61,714 nucleotides of DNA, taken from the NCBI GenBank assembly GCA_023488905.1, contig JAMDCQ010000008.1, positions 1-61,714 on the forward strand, given 5' to 3'. Below are positions 16,135 through 25,375 of this stretch, piece by piece. Every line of letters begins with the position of its first letter. The stretch's first letter is position 1. This stretch comes from Candidatus Bathyarchaeota archaeon (lineage in GTDB: Archaea > Thermoproteota > Bathyarchaeia > Bathyarchaeales > Bathycorpusculaceae). The position numbers and the translations under genes were made by a program. The notes below the pieces were generated by a model. That model was not told the origin of the DNA and ran no database searches. It saw only the letters and a program-made list of their open reading frames with translations.

Positions 16135-17391
16135 ATGTCATCAATCATCGAAGACCTCATTGCTAGGAAAGTTTTCAATAACCGCGGAGAAGAAACCATA
16201 GAAGTCGATGTTATCACCGCAGGCGGATTCGGACGTGCAGGCGCACCCGCAGGCAAAAGCCGCGGCAAAGCCGAAGTCATCTACTATCCGCAGGGCGGTG
16301 TGGAAGCAGCCATAAAGAAGGTTGATGACTTAATCGCCCCCGAACTCGCAGGGTTAAACGCTGATTTCCAGGAAGAAATCGACAACACCCTCCACGAAAT
16401 CGACGGCACAGCCGACCTCAAAAACATCGGCGGCAACACCGCATTCGCCATAAGCCTCGCCAACGCGGAAGCAGCAGCCAACTCACATGGTTTACTCTTA
16501 TTCCAGTTTATAGGCGGAAACGCCGCAAACACTCTGCCCTATCCATTGGGCAACTGCATAAGCGGCGGTGCACACGCCAGAGGCGGCAAAACACCCAGCA
16601 TCCAAGAATACCTCGCCCTGCCCCATGGCGCGGAAAGCTTTCTTGAAGCCCAAACCGCCAACACCCTGATTCACAAAAAAATCTACGAGTCACTCAAGAA
16701 GAAAAGCAGCACTTTCACGGGCGGCAAAAGCGACGAAGGCGCATGGATAGCCAACATCGGCACCGACGACGCCTTTGATGTTATTGCGAAAGCCTGTGAG
16801 GAAGTGGGGAACGAGATGGATTTTGAATGCGGCTTCGGCATAGATGTGGCAGCTTCAAGCTTCTGGAAGCCTAAAGAAGAGAAATACATCTATGAGATGG
16901 AAGGCAAAAAACGAGACACTTCCGAGCAGCTTGAATACATGCGTGAGTTAATTGAGAAGTATCATGTGGCTTATGTTGAGGATCCGTTCCATGAGGACGA
17001 CTTTGACAGCTTCGCCGAACTCACCAAAAAAGCTAAAAATTGCATTATCTGCGGCGATGATTTGTTCACAACCAATACTGAAAGGTTAAATAACGGAATT
17101 AAGATTAACGCTGGAAACGCTATCATCATCAAAGTCAACCAGATAGGCACCTTAACCGATGCAGCTGAAACAATCGAGGCAGCCCAGCATAACGGTTACA
17201 GCGCCGTCGTTTCCCACCGTAGCGGAGACACATGCGACTGGCACATTGCCCATTTGGCTGTCGCCTACAGATGCCCCCTCATCAAAACAGGCGTCGTGGA
17301 AGGCGCACGTATAGCCAAACTAAACGAGCTAATCAGAATCGAACATTTCCTTGGCACCCGAGCCAAGATGGCTGACTTAAACATACGCTAA
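16135..17391 (+). CDS. eno: Enolase
   Basis: A 418-residue phosphopyruvate hydratase interconverting 2-phosphoglycerate and phosphoenolpyruvate. Family features are ARKVFNNRGEETIEVDV at the N-terminus, the flexible loop region GAPAGKSRGKAEV, the metal/catalytic region YVEDPFHEDDFDSF and ICGDDLF, the lysine in IIIKVNQIGTLTDA, and SHRSGDTCDWHIAHLAV near the C-terminus. It is followed nine bases later by uS2 and then MEMO, a conserved archaeal gene order. The ATG at 16135 gives full length. Confidence 0.96.
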   Translation: MSSIIEDLIARKVFNNRGEETIEVDVITAGGFGRAGAPAGKSRGKAEVIYYPQGGVEAAIKKVDDLIAPELAGLNADFQEEIDNTLHEIDGTADLKNIGGNTAFAISLANAEAAANSHGLLLFQFIGGNAANTLPYPLGNCISGGAHARGGKTPSIQEYLALPHGAESFLEAQTANTLIHKKIYESLKKKSSTFTGGKSDEGAWIANIGTDDAFDVIAKACEEVGNEMDFECGFGIDVAASSFWKPKEEKYIYEMEGKKRDTSEQLEYMRELIEKYHVAYVEDPFHEDDFDSFAELTKKAKNCIICGDDLFTTNTERLNNGIKINAGNAIIIKVNQIGTLTDAAETIEAAQHNGYSAVVSHRSGDTCDWHIAHLAVAYRCPLIKTGVVEGARIAKLNELIRIEHFLGTRAKMADLNIR

Positions 17392-17399
17392 AAGAGAAG

Positions 17400-18218
17400 A
17401 TGAATAGAATGTCTGAAGACCAAGTAAAAGAAAATCAACCAACAGAAAATCTACCTGAAGAAGAACCAGTAGAGGAACAAATCGAAACCGTAGAGGCTCC
17501 TGTGGAAGAAACCGTTGAACCCGCACCTGAAGTGCCAGAAGCCGAAGTCGTCGACGAAGAGGCAGACGAGGAAGTCGAGGTTGCCGAAACTGGTCCAGAA
17601 GAAACTCTTCTTCTCCCAAGAGACACCCTGCTCTCTGCAGGTATTCACATCGGCACAAGGATGAAGACACTTGACATGGAACCCTTCATCTACCGTGTTC
17701 GACCAGACGGCTTATTCGTTCTAGACGTCAAAAAAACAGACGATCGCATCCGAACAACAGCCAAATTCCTTTCACGCTACGAACCCTCCAAAGTTGCCAT
17801 AGCTGCAACTCGCCTATACGCGCATGAACCAGTCAAAATGTTCTGCAAACTAACCGGCGCAACACCCCTCATCGGCAGATTCATCCCAGGTCAACTATCT
17901 AATCCACAATACAAAAACCGCGTTGACCCAGAAGTCATCGTTGTATGTGACCCACGCGCAGACGCACAAGCAGTCAAAGAAGCATCCACAGTCGGCATCC
18001 CAATAGTCGCATTATGCAGCACAGACAACGAATTCGCAGGCGTAGATTTAGTTATCCCAACCAACAACAAAGGTCGCCGCGCTCTCGCAGTCATCTTCTG
18101 GCTAATCGCACGCCAAGTCCTCCGAGAAAGAGGTGAAATAGGCCCAGACAAAGACCCGCCAGTCACCATTGAAGACTTCGAAGCCAAAGTCACACGCGAA
18201 GAGGAGGAGGACACCTAA
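17400..18218 (+). CDS. rpsB: 30S ribosomal protein uS2 with acidic N-terminal extension
   Basis: 272 residues. The conserved core starts near residue 65 (SAGIHIGTRMKTLDMEPFIYRV) and runs through RFIPGQLSNPQ, VVCDPRADAQAVKEA and ALCSTDNEFAGVDLVIPTN, matching archaeal uS2 of about 200 residues. The first 60 or so residues are a Glu/Pro/Val-rich acidic tail, longer than in most archaeal homologs I know. The start is ATG 17400 or the in-frame ATG 17409. It is co-transcribed with enolase, and the MEMO gene follows after four bases. Confidence 0.95.
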   Translation: MNRMSEDQVKENQPTENLPEEEPVEEQIETVEAPVEETVEPAPEVPEAEVVDEEADEEVEVAETGPEETLLLPRDTLLSAGIHIGTRMKTLDMEPFIYRVRPDGLFVLDVKKTDDRIRTTAKFLSRYEPSKVAIAATRLYAHEPVKMFCKLTGATPLIGRFIPGQLSNPQYKNRVDPEVIVVCDPRADAQAVKEASTVGIPIVALCSTDNEFAGVDLVIPTNNKGRRALAVIFWLIARQVLRERGEIGPDKDPPVTIEDFEAKVTREEEEDT

Positions 18219-18222
18219 AGGT

Positions 18223-19080
18223 TTGCCCAGCATTCGGCGTCCAGTAGTTGCTTCTCAATTTTATGAGGGCGACGCCGAAGCGCTCAGAGCACAACTTACC
18301 TCCTGTTTCCTCCACAAACTCGGACCACAAAAACTTCCAACCGTCAACAAAACTACCTGCCCGCGAGAAATCGTGGGTTTAATTTGTCCCCACGCAGGCT
18401 ACATGTACAGCGGCCCCGTGGCGGCAACTGCTTTTTACCATTTAGCCCAAGATGGAAAACCCGATACCGTAGTCTTACTTGGCCCCAACCACACTGGATA
18501 CGGCAGCGCACTCTCAATCATGCGGGAAGGCGCATGGCAGACTCCACTTGGTAAAGTCGAAATCGACACAGCCTTAGCGGACGACATACTTCACGAAACC
18601 AAGTACCTTGACATCGACGAGTTGGCTCATCGCTTTGAGCATTCGCTTGAGGTGCAGTTGCCCTTTTTGCAGTTTCTCTATGGTGACAGCTTCAAAATCG
18701 TGCCCATCTGCTATCAGATGCAGGATTACGATTCAGCCGTCGAAATCGGCAGAGCCCTCACTGAAGCCTTAGACGCCGCCAACACAGTGGTCATCGCCTC
18801 CTCAGATATGACGCATTACGAATCTGCTAAATCAGCCGCAGCCAAAGACCACGCAGCCCTAAAAGCCGTAACCGCGCTTGACGCCAAAGCCTTCTTTGAT
18901 GTTGTCGAAGCAGAAAACATAACTGCCTGCGGATACGCCCCAATAACCAGCCTCATCACCTATGCAGTGGGCGTCTGCGCCAAAGCCGAACTCCTCAGCT
19001 ACCACAACAGCGGAGACATCACAGGTGACCCTTCAAGCGTCGTTGGCTATGCAGCCGTCAGCTTCAAAAAAATAGTTTAA
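18223..19080 (+). CDS. MEMO-family dioxygenase-like protein
   Basis: About 285 residues. The start is the TTG at 18223 (PSIRRPVVASQFYEGD), four bases after the uS2 stop; the frame is open further upstream only inside uS2. Family motifs are CPHAGYMYSGPVAATAFYHL, VLLGPNHTGYG, and RFEHSLEVQLPFLQ, with metal-site histidines in PHAG, PNHTG and FEHS. MEMO proteins resemble class III extradiol dioxygenases, and archaeal members recur between uS2 and mevalonate genes. Their biochemical role in archaea is unsettled. It ends convergent with the histidine kinase, overlapping by four bases. Confidence 0.9.
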   Translation: MPSIRRPVVASQFYEGDAEALRAQLTSCFLHKLGPQKLPTVNKTTCPREIVGLICPHAGYMYSGPVAATAFYHLAQDGKPDTVVLLGPNHTGYGSALSIMREGAWQTPLGKVEIDTALADDILHETKYLDIDELAHRFEHSLEVQLPFLQFLYGDSFKIVPICYQMQDYDSAVEIGRALTEALDAANTVVIASSDMTHYESAKSAAAKDHAALKAVTALDAKAFFDVVEAENITACGYAPITSLITYAVGVCAKAELLSYHNSGDITGDPSSVVGYAAVSFKKIV

Positions 19081-21755
19081 GCAGGGAATTTTAGTATAAA
19101 CTTGGTCCCTGTGCCAGATTCTGTTTCAAACGTTACCGTTCCACCCATTGCTTCAGTCATACGCTTCACCACTGCCAACCCGAAGCCTTGACCTTTCGAT
19201 TTCGTAGTCATCAAGGGCGTGAAGAGTTTAGATTGGACTTCTTGGGGTATGCCTTCGCCGGTGTCTTGGATTGCGATTTCTATTCCATGTCTTTTTGTGG
19301 TTGTAGTAATAGTTAGTTTTCCGCCTTTCGGCATAGCTTGTACTGCATTCTGTGCCAAGTTGACAAGTATGCGTTTTATCATTGTTGAATCAGCGGTTAG
19401 GGCCGTTATTTTTTCGTCTGAGTTTATGGTTACTTTGATGTTTTTAGGAACCACTACCATTGCCAGAGCGTCGGTAATTGCCTTTGACAAGTTAACCTGT
19501 TCTCTTCTTGGATTCAGAGGTTTAGCAAAATCCTGCAGATCAGCCACTATTTTGTTAATGTAAAGAATATTTTCTTCTATGCTAAGCATGCTTTCCTCCA
19601 TGCTCTGTTTGGATGTATTATCAGGTAATTTTGCAATCTCTAGCCGTGCTAAATAGATGTCTCCTGTTATCGCCTGTAGTGGATTACGGATGTCGTGTCC
19701 AACCATCCCGGCTGTTGCGCCAATTGCTGATAACCGCTCGGCATCTTTGAGTTTTCTAGCTCTCTCTTCTGCTAACTTCTCCATTTGAGAAGCATATTCT
19801 TCAACTTCTGCCGCTTTATCTTCAAGTTTTTCTTGGAGCTCTTTTTGTAAGTTGAGGTTTTTTGCAAGTTTAAGGTTGGAATGGCTTATTTTCGAAACTA
19901 ATTCTGAAAATCTAGAATAGAACACCATAAGCTCTTGTATGCTTTTTCTACTGAACCTAGGAATTCGGTCAAACGCTGCAAGATACTCTTCTTTGTTGAA
20001 GCCATATTTTTCGGCTTGAGCAGCAAACAGTTCTCTGTTAGGTACCTCATCGTCAAAAAAGAATTGACCAAAGAACACGTTGCCAACATGTTTGTCGCCG
20101 ATGAAAAGCGGGGTAACCACGTCCCACATGTTATTTTTACATTTATACAGGCTTATTTGGCCTTTCTTAAGTCCGCTTGAGAGTTCAATGTCGCTTTCGA
20201 TGCAGTTTTTGCATGTTCTGGGGTTGACTCGGTGGAATTTGGTGCATATATCTTGCCAGCCTGTGCCGACGAGGACTTTTCCTTTGAGGTCTATGAGCGC
20301 AAAACCCATGTTTGTAACCTCATAGAGGTGATCCATGGTTGCCTGTAACGAGGGCACATCGATTATGTTTGAAAGGTCGTTTTCGCCTATCTCAATATCG
20401 GGAGAGAGCACTGAGTCAAGTTTTAGTTGCAGGCGTTCTTCGCTTTCTCTGAGGGCTTGTTCAGCTTTTTTACGCTCAGTGATATCTTGGACCATGCCAA
20501 CCGAGCGAATTACTTCTCCGAATTTGTCGCGGATATGCGAACATTTTTCGTGAACAAACCTAATTTCCCCCGTATCTTTTCTTACTGCCCGATGATCAAT
20601 TTCGTAGTTGTCGTTCCCCTCATCAAGTGAAGCATTGAAAGTCTTATCAACGATTTCGCGGTCGTCAGGGTGCACGCAACTTAGGAAGGTTTCATAGGTT
20701 GCGTCGAATTCGAGGGGTTTAAGCCCAAAAATTCTGTAAACCTCATCAGTCCAAACAAGCTTGTTAGCCACTAAATCCAGTTCCCAACTGCCTACATGCG
20801 CGATTTCTTGGCTACGCTTTAGTTGCCCTTCGCTTTCTTTAAGCGCTTCTTCGGCTTTTTTACGCTGTGTTATGTCTTCAACAATTACGGCAAAGTAACC
20901 TCTTTGTGGGCTATAAGCGGATGCAGCCAGCCAGATTTTAAGAGGTTCTATAAATAGTTCGAATTTCTCTTCCAACCCTGTGGACGCAACTAACCCCAGA
21001 GTATTCAAAATATGCGGGTCAACATTTCTAAACCCGCGGAAAACCTCTGTTGCTTTTTTTCCAAGCACATGCTCTTTTTTTACCCTCAATATCCGCTCAA
21101 AGGCTTGGTTAACCTCTAAGCATATGAAATCCCGCGGTTTATCCTGCTTATCATAAATCATTTGACAGAAAGCAAACCCATCAACCATGTTTTCAAAAAG
21201 CAACTGGTACTTCTCTTTGGACTCCAACAGCTCAGCGTCCGCGCGGCGCTGGGTTATTATTCTGTTGAGTTCAGTCCCGATTAATTCAAGCTGGTCAATG
21301 TCACGTTGGGTGTAGGGGGCTTTTTTGTTTCCTACCCCAAAAATCGCCTTTGTTTTCCCTTTCTCAATTATAGGTATGCCAAGCATCCGTTTAAGGGGAA
21401 CATGCCCTTTTGGGAGACCTTTTTGGTGGGGGCTGTTTTTGAAGTCATTATAAATTATTGGGCGTTTGAAACGGATGCGGTCTGCCCAGTTCCCTGCCTC
21501 AGCCATGGGATAGTGATTAACATAGTTGGCTGTGCAATTTTTTAGCGCTTCCTTGTTCCATGTGGTCAACGCGATTGTTTTTTGGTCGTTGCTAACGAAG
21601 TGAAAGAAACCTATCTTGCTTTTTGTGAGGTTAACGGCGTGGTCTAAAAAGTAATCGTAGAGGTCTTGGTCAGGCAAAGTTAAGGCTTTTCGGTAGAGGT
21701 CAAGTAAAAATTTTCCTTTACCTAAAGTATCCTCCCTAACCTCACGTGAACGCAA
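19077..21755 (-). CDS. Cytosolic sensor histidine kinase: GAF-PAS-PAS-PocR-HisKA-HATPase
   Basis: 892 residues with no transmembrane segment. Order: GAF-like domain (about 15-155, with AIFGVGNKKAPYTQRDI); PAS (165-300); PAS/PAC (310-430); PocR sensory domain (about 445-620, CTKFHRVNPRTCKNCIESD and GNVFFGQFFFDD); coiled coil; HisKA with phospho-acceptor His in VGHDIRNPLQ near 685; HATPase (NLAQNAVQAM, DTGEGIP, GQGFGLAVV). PocR domains bind small organic ligands or metal-bound cofactors. The start appears to be a TTG at 21755 and is uncertain. No response regulator is nearby, so it is an orphan kinase here. Confidence 0.87.
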   Translation of the reverse strand: MRSREVREDTLGKGKFLLDLYRKALTLPDQDLYDYFLDHAVNLTKSKIGFFHFVSNDQKTIALTTWNKEALKNCTANYVNHYPMAEAGNWADRIRFKRPIIYNDFKNSPHQKGLPKGHVPLKRMLGIPIIEKGKTKAIFGVGNKKAPYTQRDIDQLELIGTELNRIITQRRADAELLESKEKYQLLFENMVDGFAFCQMIYDKQDKPRDFICLEVNQAFERILRVKKEHVLGKKATEVFRGFRNVDPHILNTLGLVASTGLEEKFELFIEPLKIWLAASAYSPQRGYFAVIVEDITQRKKAEEALKESEGQLKRSQEIAHVGSWELDLVANKLVWTDEVYRIFGLKPLEFDATYETFLSCVHPDDREIVDKTFNASLDEGNDNYEIDHRAVRKDTGEIRFVHEKCSHIRDKFGEVIRSVGMVQDITERKKAEQALRESEERLQLKLDSVLSPDIEIGENDLSNIIDVPSLQATMDHLYEVTNMGFALIDLKGKVLVGTGWQDICTKFHRVNPRTCKNCIESDIELSSGLKKGQISLYKCKNNMWDVVTPLFIGDKHVGNVFFGQFFFDDEVPNRELFAAQAEKYGFNKEEYLAAFDRIPRFSRKSIQELMVFYSRFSELVSKISHSNLKLAKNLNLQKELQEKLEDKAAEVEEYASQMEKLAEERARKLKDAERLSAIGATAGMVGHDIRNPLQAITGDIYLARLEIAKLPDNTSKQSMEESMLSIEENILYINKIVADLQDFAKPLNPRREQVNLSKAITDALAMVVVPKNIKVTINSDEKITALTADSTMIKRILVNLAQNAVQAMPKGGKLTITTTTKRHGIEIAIQDTGEGIPQEVQSKLFTPLMTTKSKGQGFGLAVVKRMTEAMGGTVTFETESGTGTKFILKFPA

Positions 21756-21856
21756 GCGTTTGCCCTCTTTCTCACCCTACAATCCTTAGCAAAAAAGAAA
21801 AATGTTTCCCCGCATCTTTTTGCTAAAAAAGAAACGTTACTTGAGCAGATTGGCGT

Positions 21857-22525
21857 TTAATACTGTTTTAGCAGATTTTCGAAGAATATTTTGGTTTTAG
21901 CGATGTCAGACATAGAAGTCGTATGTACAAGCTCTAGCGTGATGGGGCCCTCATAACCGCATTCATGTAGTGCTGAGAGGAAATGGGTTAGCTCGGGCTT
22001 TTTCTCAAAGAAAGGCTGGTGATGCTTATCCGCCATGTGTACATTGCAGACGCGGCTACCAAACCGGTCTATCAACTCATCAACAACCTTTGTCTCCAAT
22101 GCATGGCACAAATCAAACGTGAACCCCATCTCACCCTCTGGGTCGATACATCCCAGTACGTCTTCAAGTTCCTCAACGTTTTTACCAAACCCCGTCGAAT
22201 TAAACGACAGATTCTCCAGCGAGAGTTTGATTCCTACCTTTTTGGCGAAGGGTTTGATTTCCCCAAAAACTGCATCTAAGCATTCAGCTCTGACTTTTTT
22301 AGGCAACTTTTTGGAAACATCCGAATGCACAGTCATAAGCGGAGCACGCAAAGCGCGGGCGCACTCCAACGAAATCTTCCCATAATACACTGCCTGATGC
22401 ACCTCAATCGGATCCTTCACATGCAGCACAGCCGAGTGCAGAGTTAAGCAGTTTAAGCCTGAAGCAGCCAACGCCTTCTGTTCGCGGTAAACGTCGGTGT
22501 CGTGTTCTTTTTTGATGGATTTCAT
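21857..22525 (-). CDS. Xylose isomerase-like TIM barrel protein, 5' end without standard start codon
   Basis: 222 residues from the first ATG. Family features of sugar phosphate isomerase/AP endonuclease 2-type barrels are LTLHSAVLH, APLMTVHSD, LSLENLSFN, GFTFDLCHALE, VCNVHMADKH and PITLELVH, with several likely metal ligands (His, Glu, Asp). The frame stays open and family-like upstream to about 22684 (ILSLSNGIFSKLRIDEN, LDFQNVEFN supplies the first barrel strand). Yet no ATG, GTG or TTG occurs there; a CTG at 22618 would give a natural N-terminus. The gene therefore uses a rare start, is truncated by the adjacent repeat, or contains an error. Substrate unknown. Confidence 0.75.
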   Translation of the reverse strand: MKSIKKEHDTDVYREQKALAASGLNCLTLHSAVLHVKDPIEVHQAVYYGKISLECARALRAPLMTVHSDVSKKLPKKVRAECLDAVFGEIKPFAKKVGIKLSLENLSFNSTGFGKNVEELEDVLGCIDPEGEMGFTFDLCHALETKVVDELIDRFGSRVCNVHMADKHHQPFFEKKPELTHFLSALHECGYEGPITLELVHTTSMSDIAKTKIFFENLLKQY

Positions 22526-22686
22526 GTTGAATTCAACGTTTTGGAAGTCAAGCTGCTTTACGGCTGCAAGGTTCTCGTCGATTCGTAACTTGCTAAAAAT
22601 ACCGTTGGATAAACTCAGTATCGTTGTCGGGCACCTCTCATTGAAGCTTGGTTTTTCAGAGAAAAAAGGATTCTCTTTTGTTTAGG

Positions 22687-22797
22687 GGTCTTTTTATAGG
22701 GGATAGGGACCTCGCTGAGAGCAACAAAGCCCGGCTAAGTTGCGGATACGGTTTTGTATGCGGCTTTAAATAAGGGGGATCTAGTAGAAAAATCGCA
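22687..22797 (+). repeat. Composite promoter-like repeat, member D
   Basis: GTCTTTTTATAGGGGATAG then CGCTGAGAGCAACAAAGC, followed by the 58-base block 22740-22797 (GGATACGGTTTTGTATGC, GGCTTTAAATAAGGGGG, ATCTAGTAGA) nearly identical to the enolase-upstream copy. It sits directly against the 5' end of the TIM-barrel frame and upstream of a small membrane protein gene. Confidence 0.65.
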
Positions 22798-22913
22798 GAT
22801 GGCCGCCGTCGGAAGCTGTGCAGTCCATAGTTGTATAGAATAATTTAAAATAATCCTTCTCGTTTATATCAGAGAAACACTAACAAAACAGGCGTATAGG
22901 GGAAACATGAGCT

Positions 22914-23114
22914 ATGAGTGATGAAGGCGACACATTCTGGGTATCCTTATTTGAGAGACTAATTGGTTTACTTCTCATCATAATCGGAGCAGTCTTGCTC
23001 TACTTTACCGCAACCACCGCTGATTTAGGCGGATTCGGATTGTTCTTCGGCGTCATAAGCATAGTCTTGGTCATTGTGGGCATATTTCTGCTCCTCGTTA
23101 AACCGCCCCAATAA
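22914..23114 (+). CDS. Small membrane protein with two transmembrane helices
   Basis: 66 residues. A short acidic N-terminus (MSDEGDTFW) is followed by two hydrophobic helices (about 12-33 and 38-62) with a short glycine-rich turn, ending KPPQ. A hydrophobic hairpin of this size has no recognisable catalytic site. The ATG at 22914 was chosen; AGGGG lies about ten bases upstream, as does a TATA-like ttaaaata. It converges with the zinc-ribbon membrane protein. Function unknown. Confidence 0.65.
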   Translation: MSDEGDTFWVSLFERLIGLLLIIIGAVLLYFTATTADLGGFGLFFGVISIVLVIVGIFLLLVKPPQ

Positions 23115-23119
23115 CCCTC

Positions 23120-23428
23120 TTATTCTCTTCTTTCAACCACTATCCGACAGTTTGTAACCAAAGCAGCGATTACGCCCAGCGCCGCCAACCAAGGAGCAAC
23201 AACTACGCCGATGGTGGCGGGAATCTCTAGCAAGGTTTTACCTGCCTCGTCTTTGACGATTATGCGTGTAACGTTGCCTTCATGGAGCAACTGACTTACT
23301 CGGTCAGCGACGTCTTTGCCTGAAACATTGTATTCTTCGCTTCTAAATTTGGGTGTGGCTGCGCCGCATGCGGCACAGAACTCGTCATCAGCTTTTAGGG
23401 GTAAACCACATTTAACGCAGTAAGGCAT
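23120..23428 (-). CDS. Zinc-ribbon protein with DUF4342-like membrane domain
   Basis: 102 residues from the ATG at 23428, preceded by GGTGAT. The N-terminus is a zinc ribbon (CVKCGLPL, CAACGAAT), followed by a DUF4342-like section (VSQLLHEGNVTRIIVKDEAG, LLEIPATIGVV) with one hydrophobic helix (about 72-93) and a short basic/acidic tail. In other organisms DUF4342 proteins have a nucleic-acid or envelope role that is not established. The longer open frame upstream has no support. Confidence 0.72.
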   Translation of the reverse strand: MPYCVKCGLPLKADDEFCAACGAATPKFRSEEYNVSGKDVADRVSQLLHEGNVTRIIVKDEAGKTLLEIPATIGVVVAPWLAALGVIAALVTNCRIVVERRE

Positions 23429-23578
23429 AAAATCACCATACAATTTGAAGCTTGGATAGGCATAAAAGGTTTGTCTAGGCAAGCAAAGGTAGATTAGCCA
23501 CCCAAAACACAAAATAAATGAGCGGATTTATTAACAATAAACTGATACAATCAACCCTTACTATAGGAGAAAACAGAG

Positions 23579-25366
23579 TTGCCCATACGCCAACCAATCG
23601 TCTGTGTTCTTGGACACGTAGACTCAGGCAAAACTTCACTGCTTGACGAGCTGAGAAAAACCAACGTGCAGGTCCGAGAAGCAGGCGGCATGACCCAGCA
23701 CATCGGCGCCAGCTTTTTCCCCGTTGAAACCCTCAAACAGCTCATCGGACCATACATGGGCACCTTCAAAACCGGCATAGAAATCCCCGGCTTACTCATC
23801 GTTGATACGCCTGGACACGAAGCCTTCACTAACTTGCGGCGCAGGGGCGGAAGCGTTGCCGACATCGCAATTCTCGTCGTGGACGCTTTGCGTGGGTTTG
23901 AAGCCCAGACGTTTGAGTGCATCGAAATTCTCAAGGCCCGTAAAACGCCTTTTATTGTAGCCGTTAACAAGATTGACCGCATTCCCGGCTGGAAAGCACA
24001 ACAAGGCAGACCTTTCTTGCAGTCGTATGCGGCGCAGTCGAGCTTTGTTCAGGAAGAAATGAACAATCGCCTTTACCAAGTTATGGGCGATTTCAGCCGC
24101 TTAAGCTTCAAAACCGACCGTTTTGATCACATACGCGATTTCACAATCAACATTGCTTTGGTGCCAACCAGCGCCAAAACCGGCGAAGGCCTCGCGGAAC
24201 TCGTCATGGTCTTGGTTGGACTGACACAGCAGTTCCTCAAGAAGCGCCTGCAAACCACTGATAGCGCTGCTAAAGCGTCAATTCTCGAAGTAAAAGAGGA
24301 ACCTGGATTAGGTGTAACATTAAACACAATCGTTTATGACGGCACTTTGCATAAGGACGATTTGGTTGTAGTCGGAGGTAAAGATGGCCCCATATCGGCA
24401 CGTGTCCGCACGATTCTGGTTCCCAAACCGCTTGATGAGATGCGTGATCCCAGAGACAAATTCACAAGCGTTGACTGTGTTTACGCTAGTGCTGGTGTAA
24501 AGATTGTTGCGCCAGGTTTAGAATGTGCGTTGGCTGGTGCCCCAATGCTTGCGGTGCCGCCGGGCGAAGATGTTTCTAAATACTGCCAGCAGATTACAGA
24601 AGAAATCGGTAGAATCCGAATCACTAAAGAAATCGACGGTGTCATCGCTAAAGCAGATACTTTGGGCTCGCTGGAAGCGATGGCTGAAATCCTCAAAGCC
24701 AACAACGTACAGGTCCGAAGCGCAGACATCGGCGACATAAGCAAACGCGACGTAATCGAAGCTTCAGTTGTAAAACAACGCCAACCACTGGTCGGCGCAA
24801 TCTTAGCATTCGGCGTCAAAACCCTGCCCGACGCGGAAGCTGAAGCGGAAGCTAACGGAGTCAAAATCTTCCGCGACCCCATCATCTACAACCTCATCGA
24901 CAACTACCTCGAATGGGTTAAAACCAAAAAGGAAGCCAAGAGCGAGGAAGAATTTGAGGCGTTGGTTAAGCCTGGCAAAGTTATGGTTTTGCCTAACTGT
25001 ATCTTCCGCCGCGCCAAACCCTTAGTTGCGGGTGTAGAGGTTCAGGGTGGTAGAATTAAGCCTAAGGTTTCGCTTATTCGTAAAGAGGATGGTTCGGATT
25101 TGGGGGAAATCGAGCAGATTCAAGATAAAGGCAAAGCTATCGGCGAAGCCAAAGCGGGTGCGGAAGTGGCGATTTCTATGGATAAACCCATAGCTGGACG
25201 CCACATCTTCGAGCGTGACGTGCTGTTCGTTAAAGTGCCTGAGGACGACGCCAAAAAACTGCTCACAGCCCACCTTGACGACTTAACCGCAGAAGAGCAG
25301 GATGTACTCAAAGAATACATCAACATGATGCGCAAAAAAATACCGTTCTGGGCAGGCGTCATGTAG
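23579..25366 (+). CDS. infB: Translation initiation factor aIF5B
   Basis: A 595-residue GTPase that promotes ribosomal subunit joining. The start is TTG at 23579 (PIRQPIVCVLGHVDSGKTS). G-motifs: GHVDSGKTS (G1), DTPGHEAF (G3), NKIDRIPG (G4). The EF-Tu-like domain II, the alpha/beta domain III (IAKADTLGSLEAMAEILK) and the C-terminal domain IV (VMVLPNCIFRRAKPLVAGV) are complete. The GTPase loop is uninterrupted; no intein is present. It is a single-gene unit with a good plus-strand GGAG upstream. Length is normal for archaea. Confidence 0.96.
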   Translation: MPIRQPIVCVLGHVDSGKTSLLDELRKTNVQVREAGGMTQHIGASFFPVETLKQLIGPYMGTFKTGIEIPGLLIVDTPGHEAFTNLRRRGGSVADIAILVVDALRGFEAQTFECIEILKARKTPFIVAVNKIDRIPGWKAQQGRPFLQSYAAQSSFVQEEMNNRLYQVMGDFSRLSFKTDRFDHIRDFTINIALVPTSAKTGEGLAELVMVLVGLTQQFLKKRLQTTDSAAKASILEVKEEPGLGVTLNTIVYDGTLHKDDLVVVGGKDGPISARVRTILVPKPLDEMRDPRDKFTSVDCVYASAGVKIVAPGLECALAGAPMLAVPPGEDVSKYCQQITEEIGRIRITKEIDGVIAKADTLGSLEAMAEILKANNVQVRSADIGDISKRDVIEASVVKQRQPLVGAILAFGVKTLPDAEAEAEANGVKIFRDPIIYNLIDNYLEWVKTKKEAKSEEEFEALVKPGKVMVLPNCIFRRAKPLVAGVEVQGGRIKPKVSLIRKEDGSDLGEIEQIQDKGKAIGEAKAGAEVAISMDKPIAGRHIFERDVLFVKVPEDDAKKLLTAHLDDLTAEEQDVLKEYINMMRKKIPFWAGVM

Positions 25367-25375
25367 AACCTTAGC

